A DNA stretch of 64,000 nucleotides from Ilyomonas limi (lineage in GTDB: Bacteria > Bacteroidota > Bacteroidia > Chitinophagales > Chitinophagaceae), in contig NZ_SZQL01000007.1 in assembly GCF_005233845.1 (NCBI RefSeq), positions 186,001 through 250,000 of the forward strand, written 5' to 3'. The position numbers were made by a program, and so were the translations under genes. This document shows positions 43,662-51,060 of the stretch, piece after piece. Numbering within the stretch: the stretch's first letter is position 1; each line of letters opens with the position of its first letter. The notes under the pieces were generated by a model. The model was not told the DNA's origin. It was given only the letters and a program-made list of their open reading frames with translations, and did not search any database.

Positions 43662-44426
43662 ATGGAATATTTTGTAAAAGAAAATTCTGTAGTACGCACC
43701 ATTTGGGGCAGCAGCGATATTATTATGTTCATTTTTGCGGGAGCCGCTGCCGAGTTTGCCCTGAACAAGGCCGTGGACTGGCTCTATTTTACCGGACGCT
43801 TGCCAGCCGACCCATTGGGCAGGCTGTTTTCTACCGTGGCGTACGCAAAACTGATTGTTTTTTCGGAGAAAGAAAAAGCACATGCGGTAATAGATAAAAT
43901 GGCATACATCCATTCTGCTGTAGAAGCCAGGCGCGAAATGAAAATTCCTGATTGGGCATACCGCGATGTATTGTTTATGCTGATAGATTATTCAATACGT
44001 GCTTTTGAGGTAATGCAGCGAAAATTAACCAACGAAGAAAAAGCTGAAATATTTGATACTTTTTACAGAGTGGGCGCACGCATGGGCGTAAAAGATTTGC
44101 CTGCAACCTTACCGGCCTGGCTCCTCATGCGCGAAGATCATTTAAACAATCATTTGGCTTACAGTCACTTCACTACAGATTTATTTAATCAATATAAAAA
44201 GCATTTGGGCTCATTTCGTTTTTTCTTGCTGAAAGAAGGGCAAGCTTTGGTAGTACCGCCGCAGGTAAAAAAGTTACTGCACCTGAAGAACTTTTCCTTG
44301 TTGTCGCCTATTGTAGCAATTTACAAGTTTTTCCGCCTGTTTAGGTTAGACTGGTTCTTAAAGAGCCTGGTGCTGCCGCCCGCTTATAAGGCGCAGATAA
44401 AAGCATTGGATGCAGCGAACTTGTGA
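43662..44426 (+). CDS. oxygenase MpaB family protein (DUF2236)
   Basis: The ATG at 43662 gives 254 residues (MEYFVKENSVVRTIWGSSDI). The family pattern is present in order: MFIFAGAAAEFALNKAVDW, ALVV and LAYSHFTTDLFNQYKKHLGS, with a conserved His in MAYIHSAVEARREMKIPDW, and it keeps the helical, haem-b-binding-type arrangement of this group (latex-clearing protein/MpaB relatives). I infer an oxidative or haem-related role only from family membership. Its length is typical of short bacterial DUF2236 proteins. It is a single gene; the next ORF is 141 bp away. Confidence 0.78.
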   Translation: MEYFVKENSVVRTIWGSSDIIMFIFAGAAAEFALNKAVDWLYFTGRLPADPLGRLFSTVAYAKLIVFSEKEKAHAVIDKMAYIHSAVEARREMKIPDWAYRDVLFMLIDYSIRAFEVMQRKLTNEEKAEIFDTFYRVGARMGVKDLPATLPAWLLMREDHLNNHLAYSHFTTDLFNQYKKHLGSFRFFLLKEGQALVVPPQVKKLLHLKNFSLLSPIVAIYKFFRLFRLDWFLKSLVLPPAYKAQIKALDAANL

Positions 44427-44567
44427 ATGGTGAACCTGCCCGTTGGCAGACAGGTTGTCAATTGTGAATAATAGTCCAAAGTGTTTTTATACTTGTAATT
44501 CCTTATTCCTAATTGTCCATTCACAACTGACTATTCTCAACAAAATATTGCGTTTCTTAGCAGCCGT

Positions 44568-45626
44568 ATGCAGGTTGATTATATTATTCTCGGGCAAGGC
44601 ATTAGCGGCACTTTTTTGAGTTATTATTTGCAGCAGCAGGGCAAAACCGTACTGGTGATAGATACGCCACAGTCCTATACTGCCAGTAAAATTGCCAGCG
44701 GCGTCATTAATCCGGTTACCGGCAGGCGTATCGTAAAAACATGGCTGATAGATGAACTGTTGCCTTTTTGCTGGAGTGCTTATACTGAAATTGGGAATCT
44801 GCTTGCCGTATCGCTTATCAGGCAGTGCAATGTATTAGATTTTCATGCCACGCCGCAAATGCAGGAGGCCTTTGCCAGCCGTATAGCAGAAGATGCTTCT
44901 TTATTATGCGTACGTGGTGATAAAGCGTATTGGCAGCAATACTTCCGTTTTAATTATGGTATTGGAGAAGTAAATCCTTGCTGGCTGGTAGATTTACAAA
45001 CGTTATTACCGCATTGGCGGCAATATTTAATGGCACACAATGCCTTATTGGAAGATTATTTTGATTGGAAACAATGCGAAATAGCAGAAGAGAAAGTGCA
45101 GTATAAAAATATTACTGCTTCAAAAATTCTTTGCTGCGAAGGAGTTGGCGGCGCCCGTAATCCGTATTTTCAACTTTTACCTTTTGCGCTTAATAAAGGA
45201 GATGCAATTATTGCGCATATACCCAACTTACCTGCTACCAACATATACAAGCAGGGCATTAGCATTGTTCCCTGGAATGAAAAAGACGTCTTTTGGATTG
45301 GCTCTACTTACGATTGGAATTATGCCGATGTGCAGCCTACGGCGGCGTTTAAAAGCAAAGTAGAAGCCCAGCTTGATTATTGGTTGAAACTGCCATACAC
45401 ACTCACCGATCATTTTGCAGCAGAACGGCCGGCAAATGTAGAGCGCAGGCCATTTGTTGGTCTGCATCCCGTGCATTCTGCCGTTGGTATTTTAAATGGT
45501 ATGGGTACCAAAGGCTGCTCACTGGCACCTTATTTTGCGCACCAGCTTACGGCTTATTTGGTGGATGGTTTGCCTATTGAACCGCTTGCCAATGTGCAAC
45601 GTTTTACACAGGTGCTTAGCCGCTGA
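44568..45626 (+). CDS. FAD-dependent oxidoreductase (DAO-type)
   Basis: A 352-residue soluble protein. YIILGQGISGTFLSYYLQQQ has the Rossmann GxGxxG at residues 9-14, and GKTVLVID ends with the acidic residue that binds ribose. SGVINPVTGRRIVKTWLI resembles the FAD-contact loop of glycine oxidase/D-amino-acid-oxidase proteins. The C-terminal ATP-like GILNGMGTKGCSLAPYFAHQ is the second FAD-binding region. Its substrate is not known; an amine or amino acid is plausible. It is monocistronic. Confidence 0.88.
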   Translation: MQVDYIILGQGISGTFLSYYLQQQGKTVLVIDTPQSYTASKIASGVINPVTGRRIVKTWLIDELLPFCWSAYTEIGNLLAVSLIRQCNVLDFHATPQMQEAFASRIAEDASLLCVRGDKAYWQQYFRFNYGIGEVNPCWLVDLQTLLPHWRQYLMAHNALLEDYFDWKQCEIAEEKVQYKNITASKILCCEGVGGARNPYFQLLPFALNKGDAIIAHIPNLPATNIYKQGISIVPWNEKDVFWIGSTYDWNYADVQPTAAFKSKVEAQLDYWLKLPYTLTDHFAAERPANVERRPFVGLHPVHSAVGILNGMGTKGCSLAPYFAHQLTAYLVDGLPIEPLANVQRFTQVLSR

Positions 45627-45900
45627 TGCCTTATAACTTTCAATTTATAGTACACACCATTTTCTAATGAATAATATGATGTATGCTTAGCTCTAAGCTG
45701 GCAGCTCACGGCTTCAGCTTACAACTTATTACTTGAAGCTTGTAGCTTTTGTATAAACTAACCTGCTTAAGCCCAGTGTTTTCCTGTATCCATCCATTTT
45801 TATTCAACGCAAAGTTTTCCACATCGGTTTTGCTTGAATAAACCAGTAATTAAAGGCATTACATTTGCTAATATTTTTAGCATAAACCAACTACTATTTT

Positions 45901-46335
45901 ATGGATGATATTACCTTGCGCAGTGCCGTGTACAAAGGCACCAAACAATTTCAGTTGCAGGATATCCCTACTGCAAAAGCTACCGGCTTCAACGCAGCTG
46001 CCGATGATTATATGGAGCGCGGCATTGACCTGAATGAACAGCTCATTAAAAACAAGCCTGCAACTTATTTTTTCCGCATGCACAGCGATGCCATGATTGA
46101 TGCCGGTATTTATCCGGGCGATATACTTATTGTAGATCGCAGCCTGCCTACAACAAGCGGGAAGATAATTATAGCAGCCTTAGATGGGGAGTTGGTAGTT
46201 CGTCGCTATCAGCTGATAATGAACACTACTTCATTACTTGCCGAAAACAAACGCTACGGCGCTATTGAGATAAGTGAACTCACTAATTTTCGTACCTGGG
46301 GCGTAGTTACCTATGTTATTCATACAGTTAACTAA
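45901..46335 (+). CDS. UmuD-like protein lacking both catalytic residues
   Basis: A 144-residue protein aligned over its whole length with UmuD: KATGFNAAADDYMERGIDLN (cleavage region, bond T28-G29), YFFRMHSDAMIDAGIYPGDI, LIVDRSL and IIIAALDGELVVRRYQL. The nucleophile Ser (S60 in Escherichia coli, GDSM) is Ala64 here (SDAM, codon GCC), and the general-base Lys (K97) is Arg101 (DGELVVRR). It therefore should not cleave itself as UmuD does. No umuC follows; the next gene is tonB on the other strand. It may be a regulator or assembly partner that keeps the fold, or a decaying gene with an intact frame. A TACATTTG box (45860-45867) upstream matches TAnnTTTG. Confidence 0.85.
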   Translation: MDDITLRSAVYKGTKQFQLQDIPTAKATGFNAAADDYMERGIDLNEQLIKNKPATYFFRMHSDAMIDAGIYPGDILIVDRSLPTTSGKIIIAALDGELVVRRYQLIMNTTSLLAENKRYGAIEISELTNFRTWGVVTYVIHTVN

Positions 46336-46374
46336 AACGAATGTCTCCGGCGTGTTAACCGGAGACATTCGTTT
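46335..46374. terminator. bidirectional terminator between the umuD-like gene and tonB
   Basis: AAACGAATGTCTCCGG (46335-46350) pairs with CCGGAGACATTCGTTT (46359-46374). It shares the TCTCCGG core with the hairpin at 47332-47360 behind the first tonB. Confidence 0.85.
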
Positions 46375-46378
46375 GAAA

Positions 46379-47203
46379 TTATTGTGCTTCTTCTACCCTG
46401 AAAGTGATTGTTTGCTTTTGGCGGTAAATTACGTTGCGCCCGTTTTGCACGGCAGGTATCCACTGAGGTCCCTTTTTTATAGCTCTTACTGCTTCATCGG
46501 CCGTGCCATAGCCCGGGTTGTTCAGTGCCTGCACTTCCGACACATTGCCATCCTTATCTACTAAAAACGATACTACTACACTGTAGGTGCCGGCGGGTGC
46601 ACCATTTTCGGCAGGCAAATCAACGCGCAAAGTGCGCTCTAAATATTTTATCCAGGCATTTGCACCTCCGGGAAACTGAGCTTCCTTTTGTACAAAAAAC
46701 ACTTCATTCTTAAGATCATCCACCTGTGGAGCAACGACATTCCCTATCCCTTTTTCTTCCACAGGTGGCGCTATCATGTCGGTATGTTCTCCGTTTGGAT
46801 TATCAATTTTTCCAATAGCAATATTATCCATATCAATTTGCGCCGGCGGTGGTGTTTCTATATTTTCATTTGTAAGCACGGGGGTGGTAAACTTAATACT
46901 CGCAATTGGCTTTGGTTGTGATGGAGGAGGAGGCGGTGGTGGTGGAGGTGGAACTAGCGGCTGCTGAGGCTCTGTTTGCAAAGTGACATCACCATCTACT
47001 ATAAGCGTAGCTGAATGATGATTTTCTTTTTTACCTGTAAATGCAGCTAAAAAAGCAAACAGGCAGCAGCCTATCATTACTAAAATGGAGGACTTTAACC
47101 GCTTGTTGTATGACTTGCGAAGCTCGTAAGCGCCATACATTTTGTTTCTGCCCTCGAAGATAATGTCGAGCACATCTGCCCGTAGAATTTGATTCGTTTC
47201 CAT
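46379..47203 (-). CDS. tonB: energy transducer TonB (second, downstream copy)
   Basis: A 274-residue protein. The N-terminus DIIFEGRNKMYGAYELRKSY lies before one membrane helix (about 38-56, SSILVMIGCCLFAFLAAFT). A Pro-rich periplasmic spacer (ten consecutive Pro near residues 84-93) leads to the TonB C-terminal domain (NGAPAGTYSVVVSFLVDKDG, then GPQWIPAVQNGRNVIYRQKQ). TonB transmits the energy of ExbB/ExbD to outer-membrane receptors. Its last 30 residues are almost identical to those of the upstream copy. A terminator at 47332-47360 separates it from that gene, so it probably has a promoter of its own. Confidence 0.92.
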   Translation of the reverse strand: METNQILRADVLDIIFEGRNKMYGAYELRKSYNKRLKSSILVMIGCCLFAFLAAFTGKKENHHSATLIVDGDVTLQTEPQQPLVPPPPPPPPPPSQPKPIASIKFTTPVLTNENIETPPPAQIDMDNIAIGKIDNPNGEHTDMIAPPVEEKGIGNVVAPQVDDLKNEVFFVQKEAQFPGGANAWIKYLERTLRVDLPAENGAPAGTYSVVVSFLVDKDGNVSEVQALNNPGYGTADEAVRAIKKGPQWIPAVQNGRNVIYRQKQTITFRVEEAQ

Positions 47204-47331
47204 AGCTGAAGAATTTATTAATAAGATGCTTCAGCAATAGTTTTCCATATCTTTTTAAATAATAATTTTTACATTAATATCTATGAAAAGTAAACAATTA
47301 TTCATACAAATAATTGCATATAAAAGCAAAA

Positions 47332-47360
47332 AAATCTCCGGCTGTAATAGCCGGAGATTT
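47332..47360 (-). terminator. terminator after the first tonB
   Basis: AAATCTCCGGC (47332-47342) pairs with GCCGGAGATTT (47350-47360); reading the minus strand, a run of T follows the stem. It lies between the two tonB genes. Confidence 0.8.
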
Positions 47361-47383
47361 ATAGTATAATACTTCAATAGTGT

Positions 47384-48211
47384 TTACTGTCCTTCTTCTA
47401 CCCTGAAGGTGATAGCCTGCTTTTGGCGGTAAATAACATTACGCCCGTTTTGTACAGCAGGAATCCATTTTGGACCGCGGCTGATTACGCGTACTGCCTC
47501 GCCAGCAGTGCCATAACCAGGATCGTTTTCTGCTTTTACTTCCGAAATATTGCCATCTTTATCCACAAGGAACGAAACTACAACCGTGTAAGAGCCAGTA
47601 GGAGCACCGTTTTCGGTAGGTACATCACTTTGAAGGTTGCGTTGCAGGTATTTCATCCACGCATCCGGACCACCCGGAAACTTAGCTTGTATCTGCACCG
47701 TTTTAAATTCCTTATCATAATCTTCGGTTACTTTAGGTGCTTCTACTACCCCTGTACCTTTTTCTTCCACAGGCGGCGCTATCACATCGGTTTGAACACC
47801 TTCCTGATTAATAGTACCAATGGTAGTCTTTTCCAGTTCTTCCTGCTTGGGTGGGGGTTCTTTTACTTCCTCATCCTTTACAATTTTAGGTGGAGTAAAC
47901 TGTTTAATTTCAATTTTGGGCGGCTCCACTTTTGGTGGTGGTGGCGGCGGTGGCGGCTCAGGCTTTTTCTCCTCCTGCACATTCTGCAGTTGTACATCCT
48001 GAATTACAATAGGTCCATTATCTTTCTCGGTTTTGTTGGAGGCTAAAACATTTAATAGAAAGGCAAGCACACATACGCCAATCATTACTGCAATAGCAAT
48101 TGTGAATCGCCGGTTGTAAGTCTTACGGAGCTCATACGCACCGTATTCCTTATTTCTGCCCTCAAATAAAATGTCGAGAAAGTCGGCACTTAATATTTTA
48201 TTTACGTCCAT
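47384..48211 (-). CDS. tonB: energy transducer TonB (first copy)
   Basis: A 275-residue protein with the same layout as its neighbour: LFEGRNKEYGAYELRKTYNR, one membrane helix (about 38-57), a long Pro/Glu/Lys spacer (PPPPPPPP near 86-93) and the C-terminal domain (GSYTVVVSFLVDKDGNISEV, then GPKWIPAVQNGRNVIYRQKQ). The N-terminal GRNKxYGAYELRK is a conserved cytoplasmic segment of Bacteroidota TonB proteins. It is the fourth gene of the exb operon, 49 bp after the second exbD. Its spacer is more Glu-rich than that of the downstream copy. Confidence 0.93.
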   Translation of the reverse strand: MDVNKILSADFLDILFEGRNKEYGAYELRKTYNRRFTIAIAVMIGVCVLAFLLNVLASNKTEKDNGPIVIQDVQLQNVQEEKKPEPPPPPPPPKVEPPKIEIKQFTPPKIVKDEEVKEPPPKQEELEKTTIGTINQEGVQTDVIAPPVEEKGTGVVEAPKVTEDYDKEFKTVQIQAKFPGGPDAWMKYLQRNLQSDVPTENGAPTGSYTVVVSFLVDKDGNISEVKAENDPGYGTAGEAVRVISRGPKWIPAVQNGRNVIYRQKQAITFRVEEGQ

Positions 48212-48260
48212 AACAATGACTTTTATATCAAAAACTGTTAATCGCTCTGTGATTTTTTAC

Positions 48261-48821
48261 TTATTTGCCGGCTGCAGGTGTAGTAGCCGGAGCTTCGCCC
48301 TCAGTTGCTCTTACCAACTGGTTTTCTGCTTCCGATATATCTACCAATGCATAACGATCTACAACATTAATCTTCATTTCATCGAGAATATCTACAAAAT
48401 CTTTGTAGGTACTTTCGTCAGATGGTTTTATCACCACCATAAAATCATCAGGATTGGTTCTTTGCTTTTTAGAAAGAATTACATCGCGGATTTCTTTAAA
48501 ATTAGAAGATTTAAAGTTGGAGCCGTCTGGTGCTAACTCACCTTCGTAGTAAAAGACATTGCGGTCTTTCCCCAGCATAATAGTAAGTGCACCCGAAGCT
48601 TTTGTTTTTGTTTGCTCTTCCGGCTTGTCTGTGTCTTTGGGCAGGTTAAGCTTAAGCGCTGTGGGCTGGCTTAATGTGGTAGTAAAAATAAAGAATGTAA
48701 TAAGCAAAAAACCGAGGTCAACCATGGGTGTAAGATCCACTCTGGTAGAAAGTTTCTTACTTTTTTTTACGCCTGGCCCTTTTTTATGACCACCTCCGCC
48801 GGAGGTATCCATTTCTGCCAT
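48261..48821 (-). CDS. exbD: ExbD/TolR biopolymer transport protein (second copy)
   Basis: A 186-residue protein. A Gly/Lys-rich cytoplasmic lead is followed by TRVDLTPMVDLGFLLITFFI, the single membrane helix with the proton-translocating Asp, and then the periplasmic ExbD domain (LTIMLGKDRNVFYYEGEL, MVVIKPSDESTYKDFVDILD, NVVDRYALVDISEAE). With ExbB it forms the motor that energises TonB using the proton gradient. It lies between the first exbD (26 bp upstream) and tonB. Confidence 0.92.
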   Translation of the reverse strand: MAEMDTSGGGGHKKGPGVKKSKKLSTRVDLTPMVDLGFLLITFFIFTTTLSQPTALKLNLPKDTDKPEEQTKTKASGALTIMLGKDRNVFYYEGELAPDGSNFKSSNFKEIRDVILSKKQRTNPDDFMVVIKPSDESTYKDFVDILDEMKINVVDRYALVDISEAENQLVRATEGEAPATTPAAGK

Positions 48822-48847
48822 GATGTTGTGTTTTAAAAGTTTAAAAA

Positions 48848-49504
48848 TTATTCTGCTTCTCCGCCCTGCTTATACAGCACAGTACCTTCCGGTACATTTT
48901 CAGGTTCTGTAACCATCTGAAACTTCAGCAGATCATTTTTCTTGAATGCAGTTAACACATTTTTAAAGTACGGGTATTTTGCAAGGTTATCGCCTTTTAA
49001 AAGCAGGTTAACCTTGCCTCCGGTGTACACATCTACTACCCCCCGCATCCACTTGATAAGCTCATTGTTGGCGGTATCTTTTACCGGTATGCCAGGCAGG
49101 CTTTTCTCGTTTATCTGCTCCGGCTGTAATGTAGCCTGTTGTTTGAGATTAGCCAGTGGAACACCAATAATAGGCTGGTTAACAAGCTTTTTAATTTCGC
49201 CGCCTGTAAGCCCCAGATTATTAGCCTGATTTAAACTATTAATAATAGATTCCATTTTGGCTTTGTCCTCTGCATTGTCGCCACCGTTTAAAAATACTTT
49301 CCCGTCTTTGGTGATGGTAACCATAATCATATTTTCCTCCGGCGCTTTCTTTGAGGAGACAGAACTTGGCGTTTGCACCGTTACTGCTGTAGAAGGCTTC
49401 GGCTTGGCTGTAAGAATAAAGAAGGATAATAAGAGAAAAGCCACATCACACATCGCGGTCATATCTACCGATGTACTTTTTCTTGCAATTTTCGGTCTTG
49501 CCAT
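48848..49504 (-). CDS. exbD: ExbD/TolR biopolymer transport protein (first copy)
   Basis: A 218-residue protein. MARPKIARKSTSVDMTAMCD leads into the helix DVAFLLLSFFILTAK with the essential Asp. The periplasmic domain carries MVTITKDGKVFLNGGD and an insertion around residues 75-150 that the second copy lacks; it ends with VNLLLKGDNLAKYPYFKNVL and TEPENVP. It is the second gene of the exbB-exbD-exbD-tonB-tonB cluster. The two ExbD proteins differ in size and are likely to form a hetero-pair within the motor. Confidence 0.92.
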   Translation of the reverse strand: MARPKIARKSTSVDMTAMCDVAFLLLSFFILTAKPKPSTAVTVQTPSSVSSKKAPEENMIMVTITKDGKVFLNGGDNAEDKAKMESIINSLNQANNLGLTGGEIKKLVNQPIIGVPLANLKQQATLQPEQINEKSLPGIPVKDTANNELIKWMRGVVDVYTGGKVNLLLKGDNLAKYPYFKNVLTAFKKNDLLKFQMVTEPENVPEGTVLYKQGGEAE

Positions 49505-49571
49505 TATTTAATTTTTAGTATTTACAACTATAGATGCAAAAAGCATATTATTCCATAAAAGGAACTGCAAA

Positions 49572-50444
49572 TTATTTATAGTTTGCAGCAAAGCTTTGAG
49601 TTAGCGTAAAGCCACTTTCGTCAATACCGTAAGTAATAGCGTCAATTCTTGTAGTAAATACGTTGTACATAATAATAGCAATGGCAGAAGTACCAATACC
49701 CAATGCTGTGTTGTACAAGGCTTCAGAAATACCTTCAGACAGCTTGGAAGAAGCTTCTGCACCGCCGGATTCGCCCAAGGCACTGAAGGAGCGTATCATA
49801 CCCATTACTGTACCCAGCAAGCCAAGTAAGGTAGATACGGATGCCAGGGTAGAAAGAAACACTAAATTCTTTTCCAGCATAGGCAGTTCCAGGGCAGTTG
49901 CTTCTTCTACTTCTTTCTGTATGTTTAAGACCTTTTGTTCGGTGTCCAACTCGGTATTGCTAATCATTTCTTTGTACTTGCGCAGACCTGCTTTCATTAC
50001 ATTGCCCACAGAGCCTCTTTGACGGTCGCATTCAGCAACAGCTTTGTCCACATCGCGGTTAGCAAGGTGAAACTGTACTTTGCGCACAAACTCGGCAATG
50101 TTTCCTTTACCGGATGCTTTTGTAATGGTAAGCAATCTTTCCACAACGAAAGTAATTACTATTAAAAAACAGCCTATTAATACAGGTACAATGATACCCC
50201 CCTGATACATACGCGAAAAAACACCTTTTGGACCCTGATGACTTGGCCAAAAGCCACCAGCCGGGTCAGGATTGGTAAAATTGGAGTCGGCCCCAATTAA
50301 AAAACGCCAGATACAATATCCCAGAACGATACATAATACCGGGGCAATCCAGGAGATAGCATTTGAGGTTTTTTTTGGTTGAACAGAGGTAGTGGTTGTT
50401 CTTGGTGCTGCTGTTGTTGTAGCAGTAGGTTTAATCTCAGCCAT
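49572..50444 (-). CDS. exbB: MotA/TolQ/ExbB proton channel family protein
   Basis: A 290-residue membrane protein and the first gene of the operon. A Thr/Pro-rich lead precedes helix 1 (about 30-47, SWIAPVLCIVLGYCIWRF), a second helix is around residues 85-108 (IIVPVLIGCFLIVITFVVE), and helices 3 and 4 contain VFLSTLASVSTLLGLLGTVM (with MIRSF) and ALYNTALGIGTSAIAIIMYN, the conserved ExbB core with the Thr and Gly pattern. It builds the pentameric channel in which ExbD sits. The spacer to exbD (67 bp) is short, so transcription continues through the operon. Confidence 0.93.
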   Translation of the reverse strand: MAEIKPTATTTAAPRTTTTSVQPKKTSNAISWIAPVLCIVLGYCIWRFLIGADSNFTNPDPAGGFWPSHQGPKGVFSRMYQGGIIVPVLIGCFLIVITFVVERLLTITKASGKGNIAEFVRKVQFHLANRDVDKAVAECDRQRGSVGNVMKAGLRKYKEMISNTELDTEQKVLNIQKEVEEATALELPMLEKNLVFLSTLASVSTLLGLLGTVMGMIRSFSALGESGGAEASSKLSEGISEALYNTALGIGTSAIAIIMYNVFTTRIDAITYGIDESGFTLTQSFAANYK

Positions 50445-51060
50445 GTTACAATTGATTTTTGAGGTTTTTTAAAAAGCTATTTGAAAATGATTAATGATTT
50501 GGCAATTCTAATGAAATCGTTTTAACAATAACAAGTTTTTATGCATTATTTTTTCAGCCCACAAAATAGAGATTTTATATAAAGCAGCAAATAAGAATTT
50601 TATTTAATAGGGTAATAATTTAGTTTTTCTTATAACGTCATTCTTATTTTATAGTATTTGGCAAAACACTCGTTTGTAACCTTTTATTCCTGTTCAGCAT
50701 ATATATACCGCAAACATTAGTTAGCTACCGACCGGAATTTCTACTTCAAACCAACTTTACATTTATTCCATAACAAAGTTAAGCGTTGTTACAAACAGCA
50801 GTTCAAAAAAATGTTTACATGTTACGTCTTTTTTACTGCAATTGTAATGCTAATCTCTCCCGAATTTTAAAATTATTGGCAAATCCATACTTGTAAATAC
50901 TTATTGCTGTAATGCGTTTACTTATTTTTGCAGACATTGTACACATTTGAGCAACAATAGTATATCACACACTGCTGAACATTTGTGTAGCCTATACAAA
51001 ACCTAACAATCTGGTAGCTTTAGCCATAAGCGCAAGATATAAAAGACGATATACAGCACG
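50445..51060. other. 616-bp spacer between divergent exb and metG genes
   Basis: It carries an exact -7 box TATTTTTG at 50923-50930, 130 bp before metG, with a TTG 16 nt upstream (50904-50906), an unusually short distance. The promoter of the exbB operon must also be here but was not identified. No gene, RNA or repeat was recognised. Confidence 0.5.

Noticed and set aside
44433-44457. Hairpin AACCTGCC/GGCAG-CAGGTT after the MpaB-type gene
   Set aside because: Short, imperfect, and followed by no T-run; recorded only as a minor repeat-like feature.
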